NCBI RefSeq assembly: GCF_004118325.1
Contig: NZ_RDFA01000002.1
Span: forward strand, 563,001 to 627,000
Reading direction: 5' to 3'
Origin: Halorientalis pallida
GTDB lineage: Archaea > Halobacteriota > Halobacteria > Halobacteriales > Haloarculaceae
Length of the DNA: 64,000 nucleotides
Shown here: in pieces, positions 52,933-60,619 of the stretch
How positions within the stretch are numbered: position 1 is the stretch's first letter
Layout: each line of letters opens with the position of its first letter
Translations under genes and position numbers: made by a program
The notes under the pieces: model-generated
What the model was told of the DNA's origin: nothing
What the model saw: only the letters and a program-made list of their open reading frames with translations
The model's database searches: none

Positions 52933-53729
52933 GCGAGCACTGGCACGAGGAGACGGCGGCGGGGCCCGCCCCCGGTCGGCTCCCGGATCCGGCGCGATCC
53001 CGTTCGTCCACACCGATCGACGTCCTCTACGCCGACGACAACGCGGAGTTCGCCTCGCTGGTGGACTCGACACTCGGAGCCGACGAGACGTTCGACGTCG
53101 TCACGGTGGGGTCCGTCGGGGCGGCACTCGAACACCTCGACGACGCCGACTGCGTCGTCAGCAACCTCGACGGCTCCACGCCGGACGGCGACGACCTGCT
53201 CGCGACCGTCCGGGAGCGGTACCCGTCGCTTCCGTTCGTCCTCTTTACCGTCCAGTCGCTCCGCGACGTGCCCGCGACCACGTTCGACGGGCTCTGGACC
53301 GACTATCTGGAGAAGAACGGCCTCCGGTCGCTGGAACTGCTCGGCCAGCGCCTCCGCCGACTCGTGGCCCACCAGGCCGCCACGACCGCGGCCCAGCGGG
53401 GCCTGGCGGCGGCACAGGCCACGCAGGAAGGCATCGCCATCGTCGACCCCGACGGCGCCGTCGAGTTCGCCAACCGTGTCTACGCCACGCGGCTGGGCTA
53501 CGACCCCGGCGAGATCGAGGGACGGCCGTGGCAGGACTGCTACACCGATACCGAGGCCGACCGGATCGCCACGTCGGTCCTCCCGACGGTCGCCGACGAC
53601 TGGCGCTGGACCGGCGAGTGCGTCGCCCGCCGGAAAGACGGCGATTCGGTCGCCGTCCAGGCCCGTATCGTCCGTCTCGAAGACGAGAGCCTCGTGATCG
53701 TTCACGACGGCGACGCAGAACAGGCCTGA
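52929..53729 (+). CDS. Receiver-like plus PAS protein without phosphoacceptor Asp
   Basis: A 266-residue protein. A disordered start (1-28) is followed by a receiver-like domain (30-140): the acidic pair is YADDNAEF, the conserved Thr is FTVQS and the Lys is YLEKNG. The phosphoacceptor site reads DCVVSNLDGSTPDG, with Asn where Asp is expected. A PAS domain follows (about 155-262, TQEGIAIVDPDGAVEFANR). No kinase or DNA-binding part is present. It may signal without phosphorylation or work as a partner to the HalOD1 protein in the same operon. Confidence 0.82.
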   Translation: MSEHWHEETAAGPAPGRLPDPARSRSSTPIDVLYADDNAEFASLVDSTLGADETFDVVTVGSVGAALEHLDDADCVVSNLDGSTPDGDDLLATVRERYPSLPFVLFTVQSLRDVPATTFDGLWTDYLEKNGLRSLELLGQRLRRLVAHQAATTAAQRGLAAAQATQEGIAIVDPDGAVEFANRVYATRLGYDPGEIEGRPWQDCYTDTEADRIATSVLPTVADDWRWTGECVARRKDGDSVAVQARIVRLEDESLVIVHDGDAEQA

Positions 53730-53772
53730 ACCGACCCCATTATAGCGTCCGCTGGGCGAGTACTACACACCG

Positions 53773-53979
53773 ATGTCAGACGAACAGCCGTCCGTTCCGG
53801 TCTTCTGTGACGACTGCGGCACCACGACGCGGGTGCCGCTGGACGACGTGGGCGAGGCCATCGAGCGCCACAACGACCAGCTCCACGACGGCGAGGAGGT
53901 CGCACAGGTCGATCCCGACATCGCCGACCACCTCGCGGACCTGGTGGTCGACGATCTCGGATTGCTCGACGAGGAGTAG
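53773..53979 (+). CDS. Small CxxC protein (68 aa)
   Basis: A 68-residue acidic protein with VFCDDCGTTTRVPL at residues 10-23, one CxxC, and two histidines further on (ERHNDQLHDGEE) that could complete a zinc site. A helical C-terminus (DIADHLADLVVDDLGLLDEE) follows. Small haloarchaeal zinc-finger-like family, function unknown. A TATA-like TTATAGCG lies about 32 bases upstream. Its stop directly abuts the stop of the convergent gene. Confidence 0.72.
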   Translation: MSDEQPSVPVFCDDCGTTTRVPLDDVGEAIERHNDQLHDGEEVAQVDPDIADHLADLVVDDLGLLDEE

Positions 53980-54435
53980 CTACCGCACCAGGTCCTGCCG
54001 GAGCCGCCGCGCCCGGTCGGCCATCTCCCCGTTCTCGTCTACGTCAGCCAGTGCCTCGACGGCCTCCAGCGTCCGCACGGAGTCGTCGAGAAAGGAGAGG
54101 ATGTCGCCCGGATAGGCGTAGAGCATGTAGTCGTCGCCCATCACGTCGACGATGGCGTCGGGGCCCAGTCCCTGAGCGCGCAACTCCAGCAGGTAGTCGA
54201 CGAACTTCTCTTCGGGGTGGCCACAGTGGGGGTTGGCCTCGCAGTCACAGTCCAGAAAGTCCTCGGCGAACTCAAGCACCCGGTCGCGGGTGGCGTCGTC
54301 GAGCTTGGCCAGCCCGTCGCCCTGGTAGAGGATGTCCAGCGTCGCCCCGGAGAACGCCCCCTTCGGGATGGACGTCTCTAGCTGGGAGGCGATCTGCCGG
54401 TGGTTCTTCACGTAGATCTTGTCCGTGATGGCCAC
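53980..54435 (-). CDS. DUF5814-type haloarchaeal protein
   Basis: A 151-residue protein starting MAITDKIYVKNHRQIASQLE, followed by PKGAFSGATLDILYQGDG. A cysteine cluster FLDCDCEANPHCGHPEEKFV (near residues 57-76) suggests a metal site. The C-terminal LLELRAQGLGPDAIVDVMGD and YMLYAYPGDILSFLDD are conserved with haloarchaeal DUF5814 proteins as I remember them. In some relatives this region is attached to helicase parts; here it stands alone. Function unknown. Confidence 0.8.
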   Translation of the reverse strand: MAITDKIYVKNHRQIASQLETSIPKGAFSGATLDILYQGDGLAKLDDATRDRVLEFAEDFLDCDCEANPHCGHPEEKFVDYLLELRAQGLGPDAIVDVMGDDYMLYAYPGDILSFLDDSVRTLEAVEALADVDENGEMADRARRLRQDLVR

Positions 54436-54558
54436 GCGTGGCCGTCACTTGACCGCTGACGCGCAAAAGTCTCTCGAAAAAACGGTGTGGCCAGCTTCCC
54501 GGTCTGAAACGGGGAGAAAGAGTGAAGTCGACGACACTACCGTTCTCTCGACGTACAC

Positions 54559-54783
54559 ATGTCCGAAACGAATCCGCTCGCGGACAGACGAATCCGCGGT
54601 GCCATCGGCCTGAGCGGTGCGCTCGTCGTCGTCTTCGTGGCGTACTTCTTCCTGGAGGGAACGGTGCAGCTGGTCGCGTACGGCATCGCCGTACTGGATG
54701 CCATCGTCACGCCGATCGTCCTCGGGAAGGCGGTCGAACAGAACGAGCCAGCCGAAGAGGAGGACCCGAGCCGGGTCGGTTAG
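54559..54783 (+). CDS. Small two-pass membrane protein
   Basis: A 74-residue protein. A short polar start (MSETNPLADRRIRG) is followed by two hydrophobic segments, AIGLSGALVVVFVAYFFL (15-32) and LVAYGIAVLDAIVTPIVLG (38-56). The tail is acidic (EQNEPAEEEDPSRVG). No family recognised. Its stop overlaps that of the convergent SDR gene by four bases. Confidence 0.65.
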   Translation: MSETNPLADRRIRGAIGLSGALVVVFVAYFFLEGTVQLVAYGIAVLDAIVTPIVLGKAVEQNEPAEEEDPSRVG

Positions 54784-55553
54784 GTCGTCGTCCAGCCGCC
54801 GTCGACCGTCAGGACGCTCCCCGTGCAGTACGCGGAGGCCTCGCTGGCGAGAAAGAGCGCGACACCCTTCAGATCGTCCGGTTCACCGAGCCGGCCCACG
54901 ATCGTCTCCTCCTCCATCTGCTCGTGCAGATGGTCCATCCCCGAGTCCTTCCGGAAGGCTCCGCCGCCGATGTCGGTGTGGACCCAGCCCGGTGCGATAG
55001 CGTTGACCCGGATGCCCCGCGGACCCAGATCCGCGGCGGCCTGTTTCGTCAACTGGGCGACCCCACCCTTCGAGGCGACGTACGCGGCGACGCCGGGGAA
55101 ATCCGACGCGATCTGGCTGAGAACCGACGCCGTGGTGACGATGCGGCCGCCCTCGTCCATGACTGCGGCGGCCTCCCGGATCGTGTAGAACACGCCGTCG
55201 AGGTTCACGTCCATCACCTCGTGCCACTGGTCGACGTCGTACTCGTCGACAGTCTGACCCAGCCGCCCGATGCCGGCGTTGGCGAAGGCCACGTCCAGCC
55301 CGCCGAACCCCTCGACGGTCTCCTCGACCATCGCGACGACCTCGTCGTGGTCGGACACGTCCGCCGGAATCGCCAGCGTCTCCGCGTCGAGGTCGTCGGC
55401 GACCGCCTCGACCCCCTCGACGTCCTTGTCGGCCAGCGCTAGCCACGCGCCGGCGTCGGCACAGGCTTCAGAGATTGCCTTTCCGATGCCCGACGCCGCC
55501 CCCGTCACGAGGACGACCTCGTCGTCGAGTCGGAACTCGTCGAGCGCGCTCAT
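54780..55553 (-). CDS. Short-chain dehydrogenase (beta-ketoacyl/3-hydroxyacyl type)
   Basis: A 257-residue classical SDR. The cofactor motif is TGAASGIGKAISEA, with Asp after the second strand (ALADKDVEG) favouring NAD. The catalytic Ser is in TTASVLSQI and Tyr-Lys in AYVASKGGV. The C-terminus is SVLTVDGGWTTT. It overlaps the upstream acyl-CoA dehydrogenase gene by four bases, so the two probably work on the same acyl-CoA or alcohol substrate. In-frame residues upstream of ATG 55553 are shadows. Confidence 0.9.
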   Translation of the reverse strand: MSALDEFRLDDEVVLVTGAASGIGKAISEACADAGAWLALADKDVEGVEAVADDLDAETLAIPADVSDHDEVVAMVEETVEGFGGLDVAFANAGIGRLGQTVDEYDVDQWHEVMDVNLDGVFYTIREAAAVMDEGGRIVTTASVLSQIASDFPGVAAYVASKGGVAQLTKQAAADLGPRGIRVNAIAPGWVHTDIGGGAFRKDSGMDHLHEQMEEETIVGRLGEPDDLKGVALFLASEASAYCTGSVLTVDGGWTTT

Positions 55554-56809
55554 CGCTGTGGCTCCCCGAAGCGGGTGACGTACTCGAGTTCTTCGGGCAC
55601 GATCTCGTCGTCGTCGAAGGCACCCTTGGCGATCGAGCGCATGTGGGCCTCGTCGGCGCCGTCGACGATGCGGAAACAGCGGACGTTCTCGTAGAAGTCC
55701 GCCAGCGGGAGGTCCTTGCCGATGCCGTTGCCCCCACACACCTGCACGCAGGTGTCGACGATGTCCTGTACGGTTCGGGCGGCGAACACCTTCGACATCG
55801 AGACTTCGGTGTCGGCCTGGCCGTCCGCCTGGATGGTCCGGGCGGCGTGGCGCACCATCGTCCGGGCGGCGTGGAGGCGCATCTCGGCGTCGGCGATGTC
55901 GAACCGGAGCGCCTGCTTCTCGCTCAGTGTGTCGCCGTAGGCCGAGCGCTCGTCCATGTAGGCCTTGGCGATGTCCAGCGATCGATCGGCCATCCCCATG
56001 AAGCGCATGCAGTGGGTCAGCCGTGCCTTACCGAGGCGTTGCTGAGCGATGGCGAGCCCCCCGTCTTTCGGGCCGAGCATCTGGTCTTCGTGCACGCGCA
56101 CGCCGTCGTAGACGACCTCGGCGTGGCCCATGCCGGACTCGCCCATGTGGGGGATGTCACGGACGTACTCGACGCCGTCGGCGTCCGCGTCCACGATGAA
56201 CGCCGAGGTCCCGACGTAGGGGTGGGCGTCCTCGTTGGTCCGGGCGACGACGATCAGGAAGTCCGGTTGGCTGTGCCCGAAACTCGTCCACCACTTGTGA
56301 CCGTCGATGACCCACTCGTCGCCCTCTTTCTGTGCGGTCGTCTTGAGGTTCTTGGCGTCGGAGCCGGCCCCGTCCATCGGCTCGGTCATCGAGAAACCCG
56401 AGGAGACCTCGCCGTCCACCAGCGGCCGGAGGTACTCTTCTTTCTGTTCCTCGGTGCCCGCCTGTTCGAGAATCTCCATGTTGCCCTCGTCGGGCGCGGC
56501 GACGTGCATCGCGCCCATGGCGAAGATCGAGCGCCCGGCCTGCTCGAAGACGGGGAGCAGGTCCGCGAACTCCACGCCGAGGCCGCCGTACTCCTCGGGG
56601 ATCTGCGGGCCGAACACGTCCCGTTCGCGGGCGATCTCCCGCAGGTCGTCCATCAGTTCGCGCCCCTCATCTCGGCGGTCGGCGTCGCTCGCCGCGTCCC
56701 GTTGCCCTAGCAGTTCCCGCTCTCTGGGCAGCACTTCCTCGTCGACGAACGCGCGTGTCCGTTCGGCAACCTCGCGCGCTCGCTCGGAATCCTGATACGT
56801 GAGATCCAT
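55550..56809 (-). CDS. Acyl-CoA dehydrogenase (ACAD10/11 type)
   Basis: A 419-residue FAD-dependent dehydrogenase. FSMTEPMDGAGSDAKNLKTT and WVIDGHKWWTSFGHSQPDFL are FAD-binding signatures, and CVQVCGGNGIGKDLPLADFY is the C-terminal helix region. Relatives often stand next to phosphotransferase-like genes, and one lies divergent 124 bases away, which fits the ACAD10/11 pattern of 4-hydroxy acyl-CoA or related chemistry. ATG 56809 was chosen because the family start (MDLTYQDSERARE) begins there. Confidence 0.9.
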   Translation of the reverse strand: MDLTYQDSERAREVAERTRAFVDEEVLPRERELLGQRDAASDADRRDEGRELMDDLREIARERDVFGPQIPEEYGGLGVEFADLLPVFEQAGRSIFAMGAMHVAAPDEGNMEILEQAGTEEQKEEYLRPLVDGEVSSGFSMTEPMDGAGSDAKNLKTTAQKEGDEWVIDGHKWWTSFGHSQPDFLIVVARTNEDAHPYVGTSAFIVDADADGVEYVRDIPHMGESGMGHAEVVYDGVRVHEDQMLGPKDGGLAIAQQRLGKARLTHCMRFMGMADRSLDIAKAYMDERSAYGDTLSEKQALRFDIADAEMRLHAARTMVRHAARTIQADGQADTEVSMSKVFAARTVQDIVDTCVQVCGGNGIGKDLPLADFYENVRCFRIVDGADEAHMRSIAKGAFDDDEIVPEELEYVTRFGEPQR

Positions 56810-56933
56810 ACCCTCCCAGTGCGAAACTGAGGGGGTTAGTACTACTGCCGCCCTACCGAGGCTCATTTAACCCCCTCCGATAGTGCCAGGGGGATGACAA
56901 CGCATTTACTACCGACTACGCTACTCGGTGGCA
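56810..56933. promoter_or_regulatory. Divergent promoter region (acyl-CoA dehydrogenase / phosphotransferase)
   Basis: The 124 bases hold a TATA-like CATTTAACC (56865-56873) and a second element GCATTTACT (56901-56909), the latter about 30 bases before the phosphotransferase ATG. On the minus side GGGGTTAGTACTACTG lies near the dehydrogenase start. GGGGGTTAG and CTAACCCCC-like words near both ends suggest a shared regulator, but no clean dyad is seen. Confidence 0.4.
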
Positions 56934-57992
56934 ATGGCAGACGAAGCCGATCTCGTCGACCGCGACCGCCTGCGGACCTTCCTCGCGGCGCGACTGGGCG
57001 AGACCGAGCAGTTCGACGTGGAACGACACGATCAGGGATTCTCCAACGAGACGCTCTTTGTCACCTGGGGCGACCGTGACCTGGTGATCCGCCGGCCGCC
57101 GCCGGGCGAGACCGCCGACACCGCCCACGACGTCCTCCGGGAGTACGAGGTCGTCCACGCCCTGCAGGACACCGACGTGCCCGTCCCGACGACCGTCGCC
57201 GAGAGCGAGGACACCGACGTGATGGGCTGTCCGTTCTACGTCATGGAGCGACTCGAGGGCGACGTGATTCGCTTCGTCGAACTCGACCGTTTCGCCGACG
57301 CCGACGCCCGCCGGCAGGTGGGCGAGGAGATGGTCGACACGCTCGCGGCCATCCACACCGTCGACGTCGAATCGGTCGGGCTCGAGGACTTCGGCACCCC
57401 CGAGGGGTTCGCCCAGCGACAGGTCGACCGCTGGACCGAGCAGTTCGAGTGGGCCTTCGAGGAGACGACCGCCGAGCGGGAAGTCCCGGCGATCCACCGC
57501 ATCGGCGACTGGCTCGACGACAACGTCCCCGACGAGTCCGCCCACGCGCTGGTCCACGGCGACTACAAACTCGACAACGTGATCTTCGCGCCGGGCACCC
57601 CGCCCGAGATCGGCGGCGTCCTCGACTGGGAGATGTCGACGCTGGGCGACCCGCTCTGTGATCTGGGGTGGCTGCTCTTCTTCTGGCCCGACCCCGAAGA
57701 CGACCTCTCGCCGCTGATGCAGACGATGGCACCTTCCTTCACCGCCGACGAGGACTACCTGACCCGCGGCGAACTGGTCGAGCGCTACGAGGACCAGACC
57801 GGCGTCACCGTCGAGAACCAGCGGTTCTACCGTGTCCTCGCGGTGTACAAGATGGCCGCGCTGGGCGAGATGTTCTTCGCCCGCTACCTGATGGGCAACT
57901 CCGACAACACCCTCTACCAGATGATGGAAGACGGCGTCCCGACGATGGCCGACCACGCCGTCGAGATCATCGAGGGCGAACGCCCCCTGTAG
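56934..57992 (+). CDS. APH-family phosphotransferase
   Basis: A 352-residue protein with the aminoglycoside-phosphotransferase/choline-kinase fold. The nucleotide region has VERHDQGFSNETLFVTW and the lysine-equivalent RDLVIRRPP. The Brenner motif is LVHGDYKLDNVIFAPG, followed by the metal-binding GVLDWEMSTLGDPLCDLGW. Members of this branch pair with acyl-CoA dehydrogenases (ACAD10/11) and phosphorylate hydroxyacyl-CoA. The next gene starts one base after its stop. ATG 56934 was chosen; GTG 56928 is also in frame. Confidence 0.88.
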   Translation: MADEADLVDRDRLRTFLAARLGETEQFDVERHDQGFSNETLFVTWGDRDLVIRRPPPGETADTAHDVLREYEVVHALQDTDVPVPTTVAESEDTDVMGCPFYVMERLEGDVIRFVELDRFADADARRQVGEEMVDTLAAIHTVDVESVGLEDFGTPEGFAQRQVDRWTEQFEWAFEETTAEREVPAIHRIGDWLDDNVPDESAHALVHGDYKLDNVIFAPGTPPEIGGVLDWEMSTLGDPLCDLGWLLFFWPDPEDDLSPLMQTMAPSFTADEDYLTRGELVERYEDQTGVTVENQRFYRVLAVYKMAALGEMFFARYLMGNSDNTLYQMMEDGVPTMADHAVEIIEGERPL

Positions 57993-58661
57993 ATGGCCGT
58001 CCACACCGTCGACCGCCTGGAGGACGTGCCCGACCCCGCGCCCGACGCCACCTTCGTCGTCGTCGACGTGATCATCTCCTCGACCAGCATCGTCCGCCTG
58101 CTGGAAGGGGACGCTCGCTACGTCCGCCCCTTCGCGGACCCCGACGCGGCCCGCGCGTTCAAGACCGAAACCGACGACGCCGTCCTCGTCGGAGAGCAGG
58201 GCGGCCAGCCCGTGGACGGCTTCGACTGCTCGCCGCTCCCCTCCCTGATCGCCGAGCGGGACTTCACGGACCGCCCGGTGGGCATCCTCACCTCCAACGG
58301 CACCCGCGCCGTCCACCGCATCGGAGCCGACGCCGAGGTCCTGATCGGCAGCACGGTCAACGCCGCGTCCGTGGCCGACCACCTGCGCGAGCGCGAGGAC
58401 GACGTGTGGCTCGTCGCCGCCGGCCGACAGGGCGACCGCACGCCCGAGGACTCCGCTGGCGTCGAGTTGATCCGCCGCCACTACACCGACGAGGCGGCCG
58501 ACTTCACACCCGACGACCTCGCCACACGGGTCCGCGAGAGCGGCACCGCCGAGTGGCTGCAGGGTCTGGGCTTCGAGAACGAAGTGGAGGACCTCTGTAC
58601 GTTCGACTCCAGTTCCGTCGTGCCGAAGCTCCGCGACGGTCGGTTCGTCGATACAGAGTGA
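57993..58661 (+). CDS. comB: 2-phosphosulfolactate phosphatase family protein (ComB-like)
   Basis: A 222-residue protein matching the ComB family, known in methanogens for removing phosphate from 2-phosphosulfolactate on the way to coenzyme M. Conserved segments are FVVVDVIISSTSIV, GILTSNGTRAVHRI, STVNAASVADHL, AAGRQGDRTPEDSAGVEL and FENEVEDLCTF. Haloarchaea do not use coenzyme M in methanogenesis, so the substrate here is open. It abuts the phosphotransferase gene, suggesting linked phosphate chemistry. No comA-like gene lies in the window. Confidence 0.85.
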   Translation: MAVHTVDRLEDVPDPAPDATFVVVDVIISSTSIVRLLEGDARYVRPFADPDAARAFKTETDDAVLVGEQGGQPVDGFDCSPLPSLIAERDFTDRPVGILTSNGTRAVHRIGADAEVLIGSTVNAASVADHLREREDDVWLVAAGRQGDRTPEDSAGVELIRRHYTDEAADFTPDDLATRVRESGTAEWLQGLGFENEVEDLCTFDSSSVVPKLRDGRFVDTE

Positions 58662-58760
58662 CCTGCGCCCGGGAACTCAGTTTCGTGTTGGGCCACTTAT
58701 TCCGACCCCTCTCGCGTGAATACTACTAGTTTAATACGTCTGGTAGCTTCTTCGTCAGAG

Positions 58761-59150
58761 ATGAGACACTCGATCCGTACAGTTGTGCTCAGTATCGCTA
58801 CCGTCGCCGCCCTGCTCGCCGTCGCGAGCGGCCCCGTAGCGGCGGCCGACGACGTGGACTGCGTCGACGGCTGTCTCGACGACGGGTCCGAGAAACCCGA
58901 ATTGAACGTGCCCCGCGGCGGTGTGGCCCTCGACGGCCCCGTCGTCACCGTCGACAAAAGCGACGACGTGATCGAGATTCGCGTCTCCGAGGCGTTCCTC
59001 AAGGCCAAGAAGGCCTTCAAATCCGGCGACGGCTCCGAAATCGGCGTGATGCCCGGTGACAATGTCAGCGATGTGGCCGCGAAACAGATCGTGTTCGTCA
59101 CCAACCCCGACACCATGGACGAGTCGCCCGAACTCGGCCCCGACAACTGA
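58761..59150 (+). CDS. Secreted protein of unknown function
   Basis: A 129-residue protein with a Sec signal peptide: MRHSIRTVVLSIATVAALLA then VASGPVAAADD, a probable cleavage after AAA near residue 29. The mature part starts with VDCVDGCLDDG (two cysteines) and has a basic amphipathic helix EAFLKAKKAFKSGDG. It ends PDTMDESPELGPDN. No family recognised. ATG 58761 was chosen because the signal begins there; the in-frame start at 58716 would overlap a TATA-like TTTAATACG (58732-58740). Confidence 0.68.
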   Translation: MRHSIRTVVLSIATVAALLAVASGPVAAADDVDCVDGCLDDGSEKPELNVPRGGVALDGPVVTVDKSDDVIEIRVSEAFLKAKKAFKSGDGSEIGVMPGDNVSDVAAKQIVFVTNPDTMDESPELGPDN

Positions 59151-59233
59151 GCGCCCTGTCATCCCGTTGCAGGGCGTCCCGGGAGTCGTAACGTATTTCA
59201 GGAGCAGGCGGCCTACAATCTCGTGTCGAGCGT

Positions 59234-59305
59234 GTCCGGGCTGGGGTACTGGTATCCTCCAGCCTTGTGGTGGCTGGGAAACGGGTTCGATTCCCGTGCC
59301 CGGAC
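59234..59305 (+). tRNA. tRNA-His (anticodon GTG)
   Basis: Folded by hand. The extra G-1 pairs with C73, the hallmark of tRNA-His. The acceptor stem TCCGGGC pairs with GCCCGGA over seven base pairs. U8 is present. The anticodon arm CAGCC-TTGTGGT-GGCTG carries GTG. The T arm is ACGGG-TTCGATT-CCCGT. The D arm is short and partly mismatched, as in other haloarchaeal tRNA-His. CCA is not encoded. A TATA-like CTACAATC lies about 20 bases upstream. It may be a landing site for mobile DNA, but no downstream copy of its 3' end was found by eye. Confidence 0.93.
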
Positions 59306-59414
59306 TGACATATCTAATTTCTTAACTAGGTTGTCGGAAGGGTTGACTCTCTTACGTACAGCTCTATTCATTCGGCTCCATAGACATCTATGCAATGGTG
59401 ATCAAGTCTGATAT

Positions 59415-60314
59415 ATGCACAACTGTCCGGAGTGCAACGAACAATTCTATTCTCTGCATAAATTACGTGTTCACCACAAATCCAGTCACGGCGAATCGCT
59501 TCCGAACCGAGAGTGTGACGAGTGTGGTTCCCGGTTCTTCTGTGAATGGGAACGCAAGTACTGTTCTGACTCCTGTCGGTACGAAAACCGGAGTAACGAA
59601 GGAGAAAACAATCCGAACTACAGCGGTGGGAAGACCGAAACTGAGTGTGAGATCTGCGGCGGAACCTTCGAATACTATCCGTCGGAAAAGAAGGGGCTCT
59701 ACTGTCCGACCTGCGTCGAATCCGAAGACTGGCGGCCGAAACAGGATTTCAGCGGCGTGGACAATCCTCGGTGGAACGGTGGCAAGCAGGAATACGAATG
59801 CGACGTGTGTGGCGATACAGTCGAACGCTATCCCGGCAGAGTGACCGGTGAAATCGTCGCCTGTGACAAAGACTGTCACAGAAAATGGCTCTCCGAGGCG
59901 TTCACCGGCGAGGGTCACCCCAACTGGGAAGGGGGCGACACCGGCAACTACGGGCAAGGCTGGAACCGCAGCAGAAAGAACGCACTGGAGCGGGACGGGT
60001 ACGAGTGTACGCACTGCGGGAAGACCAGGGAAGAGATCGGGCGGAATCCCGACGTGCATCACATCGTCCCGGTGCGGGTGTTCGCGGCGGCGCGAGGGTT
60101 CACGAAAGCGGACGCGCACTACAAAGAGAACGTCGTGTCGCTGTGTATCGATTGCCACCGGAAGGCCGATTTCGGGAGCATACCGAAGGCGCGGCTGTTG
60201 TCGTACGTGCCGGCGGGGACGAAGTACGGCCCGCACGTGGCCCTCCCGGAGGGTGCGGGGCGCGTCGAGAGTGGGAGTCGGCGGGCGCAGCGGCCCGAGA
60301 ATACGGTGCGGTGA
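59415..60314 (+). CDS. HNH endonuclease with N-terminal zinc fingers and NUMOD-like repeats
   Basis: A 299-residue protein. It starts with a C2H2 finger (MHNCPECNEQFYSLHKLRVH), then CDECGSRFFCEWERKYCSDSC, CEICGGTF and CDVCGDTVERY zinc ribbons. Three copies of a P-N/R-W/Y-x-G-G motif (NPNYSGGK, NPRWNGGK, HPNWEGGD) resemble NUMOD3 DNA-contact elements of homing nucleases. The HNH core is VHHIVPVRVF (His 215-216) then SLCIDCHRKADF. The first half is less GC-rich than the neighbours, suggesting transfer. It lies just after tRNA-His and may have come with an integrating element. Start ATG 59415. Confidence 0.83.
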   Translation: MHNCPECNEQFYSLHKLRVHHKSSHGESLPNRECDECGSRFFCEWERKYCSDSCRYENRSNEGENNPNYSGGKTETECEICGGTFEYYPSEKKGLYCPTCVESEDWRPKQDFSGVDNPRWNGGKQEYECDVCGDTVERYPGRVTGEIVACDKDCHRKWLSEAFTGEGHPNWEGGDTGNYGQGWNRSRKNALERDGYECTHCGKTREEIGRNPDVHHIVPVRVFAAARGFTKADAHYKENVVSLCIDCHRKADFGSIPKARLLSYVPAGTKYGPHVALPEGAGRVESGSRRAQRPENTVR

Positions 60315-60394
60315 CCCCCGTGCTATATATTTCACTGAGCAGAAAGGACTCCTCCTAGAAGCGATCTTGAGGGTGCGTCCGGTAGCCGGGGTAC

Positions 60395-60610
60395 GTGAGC
60401 ACACAGCTGCTCGATCTGGGACTCGAACCGGCCGACGCGGCGTCGACCGACGTGGACAGCGAGCGACGATTCCGGTGTCCGATCTGTGACGGCAGGGCGG
60501 GATCGGAAGCCGACGTGTACCGACACCTGTTGATCGAACATAGGAAGAGTGGGTTGAGCGATGCGTTGCTCGACCGGGCCGAGATTCGTGTCGAGACGGC
60601 CGGCGAGTGA
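60395..60610 (+). CDS. Small C2H2-like zinc-finger protein (71 aa)
   Basis: A 71-residue protein with RFRCPICDGRAGSEADVYRH followed by LLIEHRKSG: a CxxC pair, then H-X4-H, as in C2H2 fingers (residues about 28-50). The start is a GTG at 60395; the frame before it has no better start. A helix (LSDALLDRAEIRV) closes the protein. Haloarchaeal stand-alone fingers of this size are common and mostly uncharacterised. It lies just downstream of the HNH gene. Confidence 0.68.
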   Translation: MSTQLLDLGLEPADAASTDVDSERRFRCPICDGRAGSEADVYRHLLIEHRKSGLSDALLDRAEIRVETAGE

Positions 60611-60619
60611 CCGGGCTCG

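Noticed and set aside
60395-60430. tRNA-like words (CTGGGACTCGAACCGG) suggesting a tRNA end or attachment site
   Set aside because: The bases are codons of the small zinc-finger protein; no acceptor or anticodon arm can be built around them and they do not match the tRNA-His 3' end.
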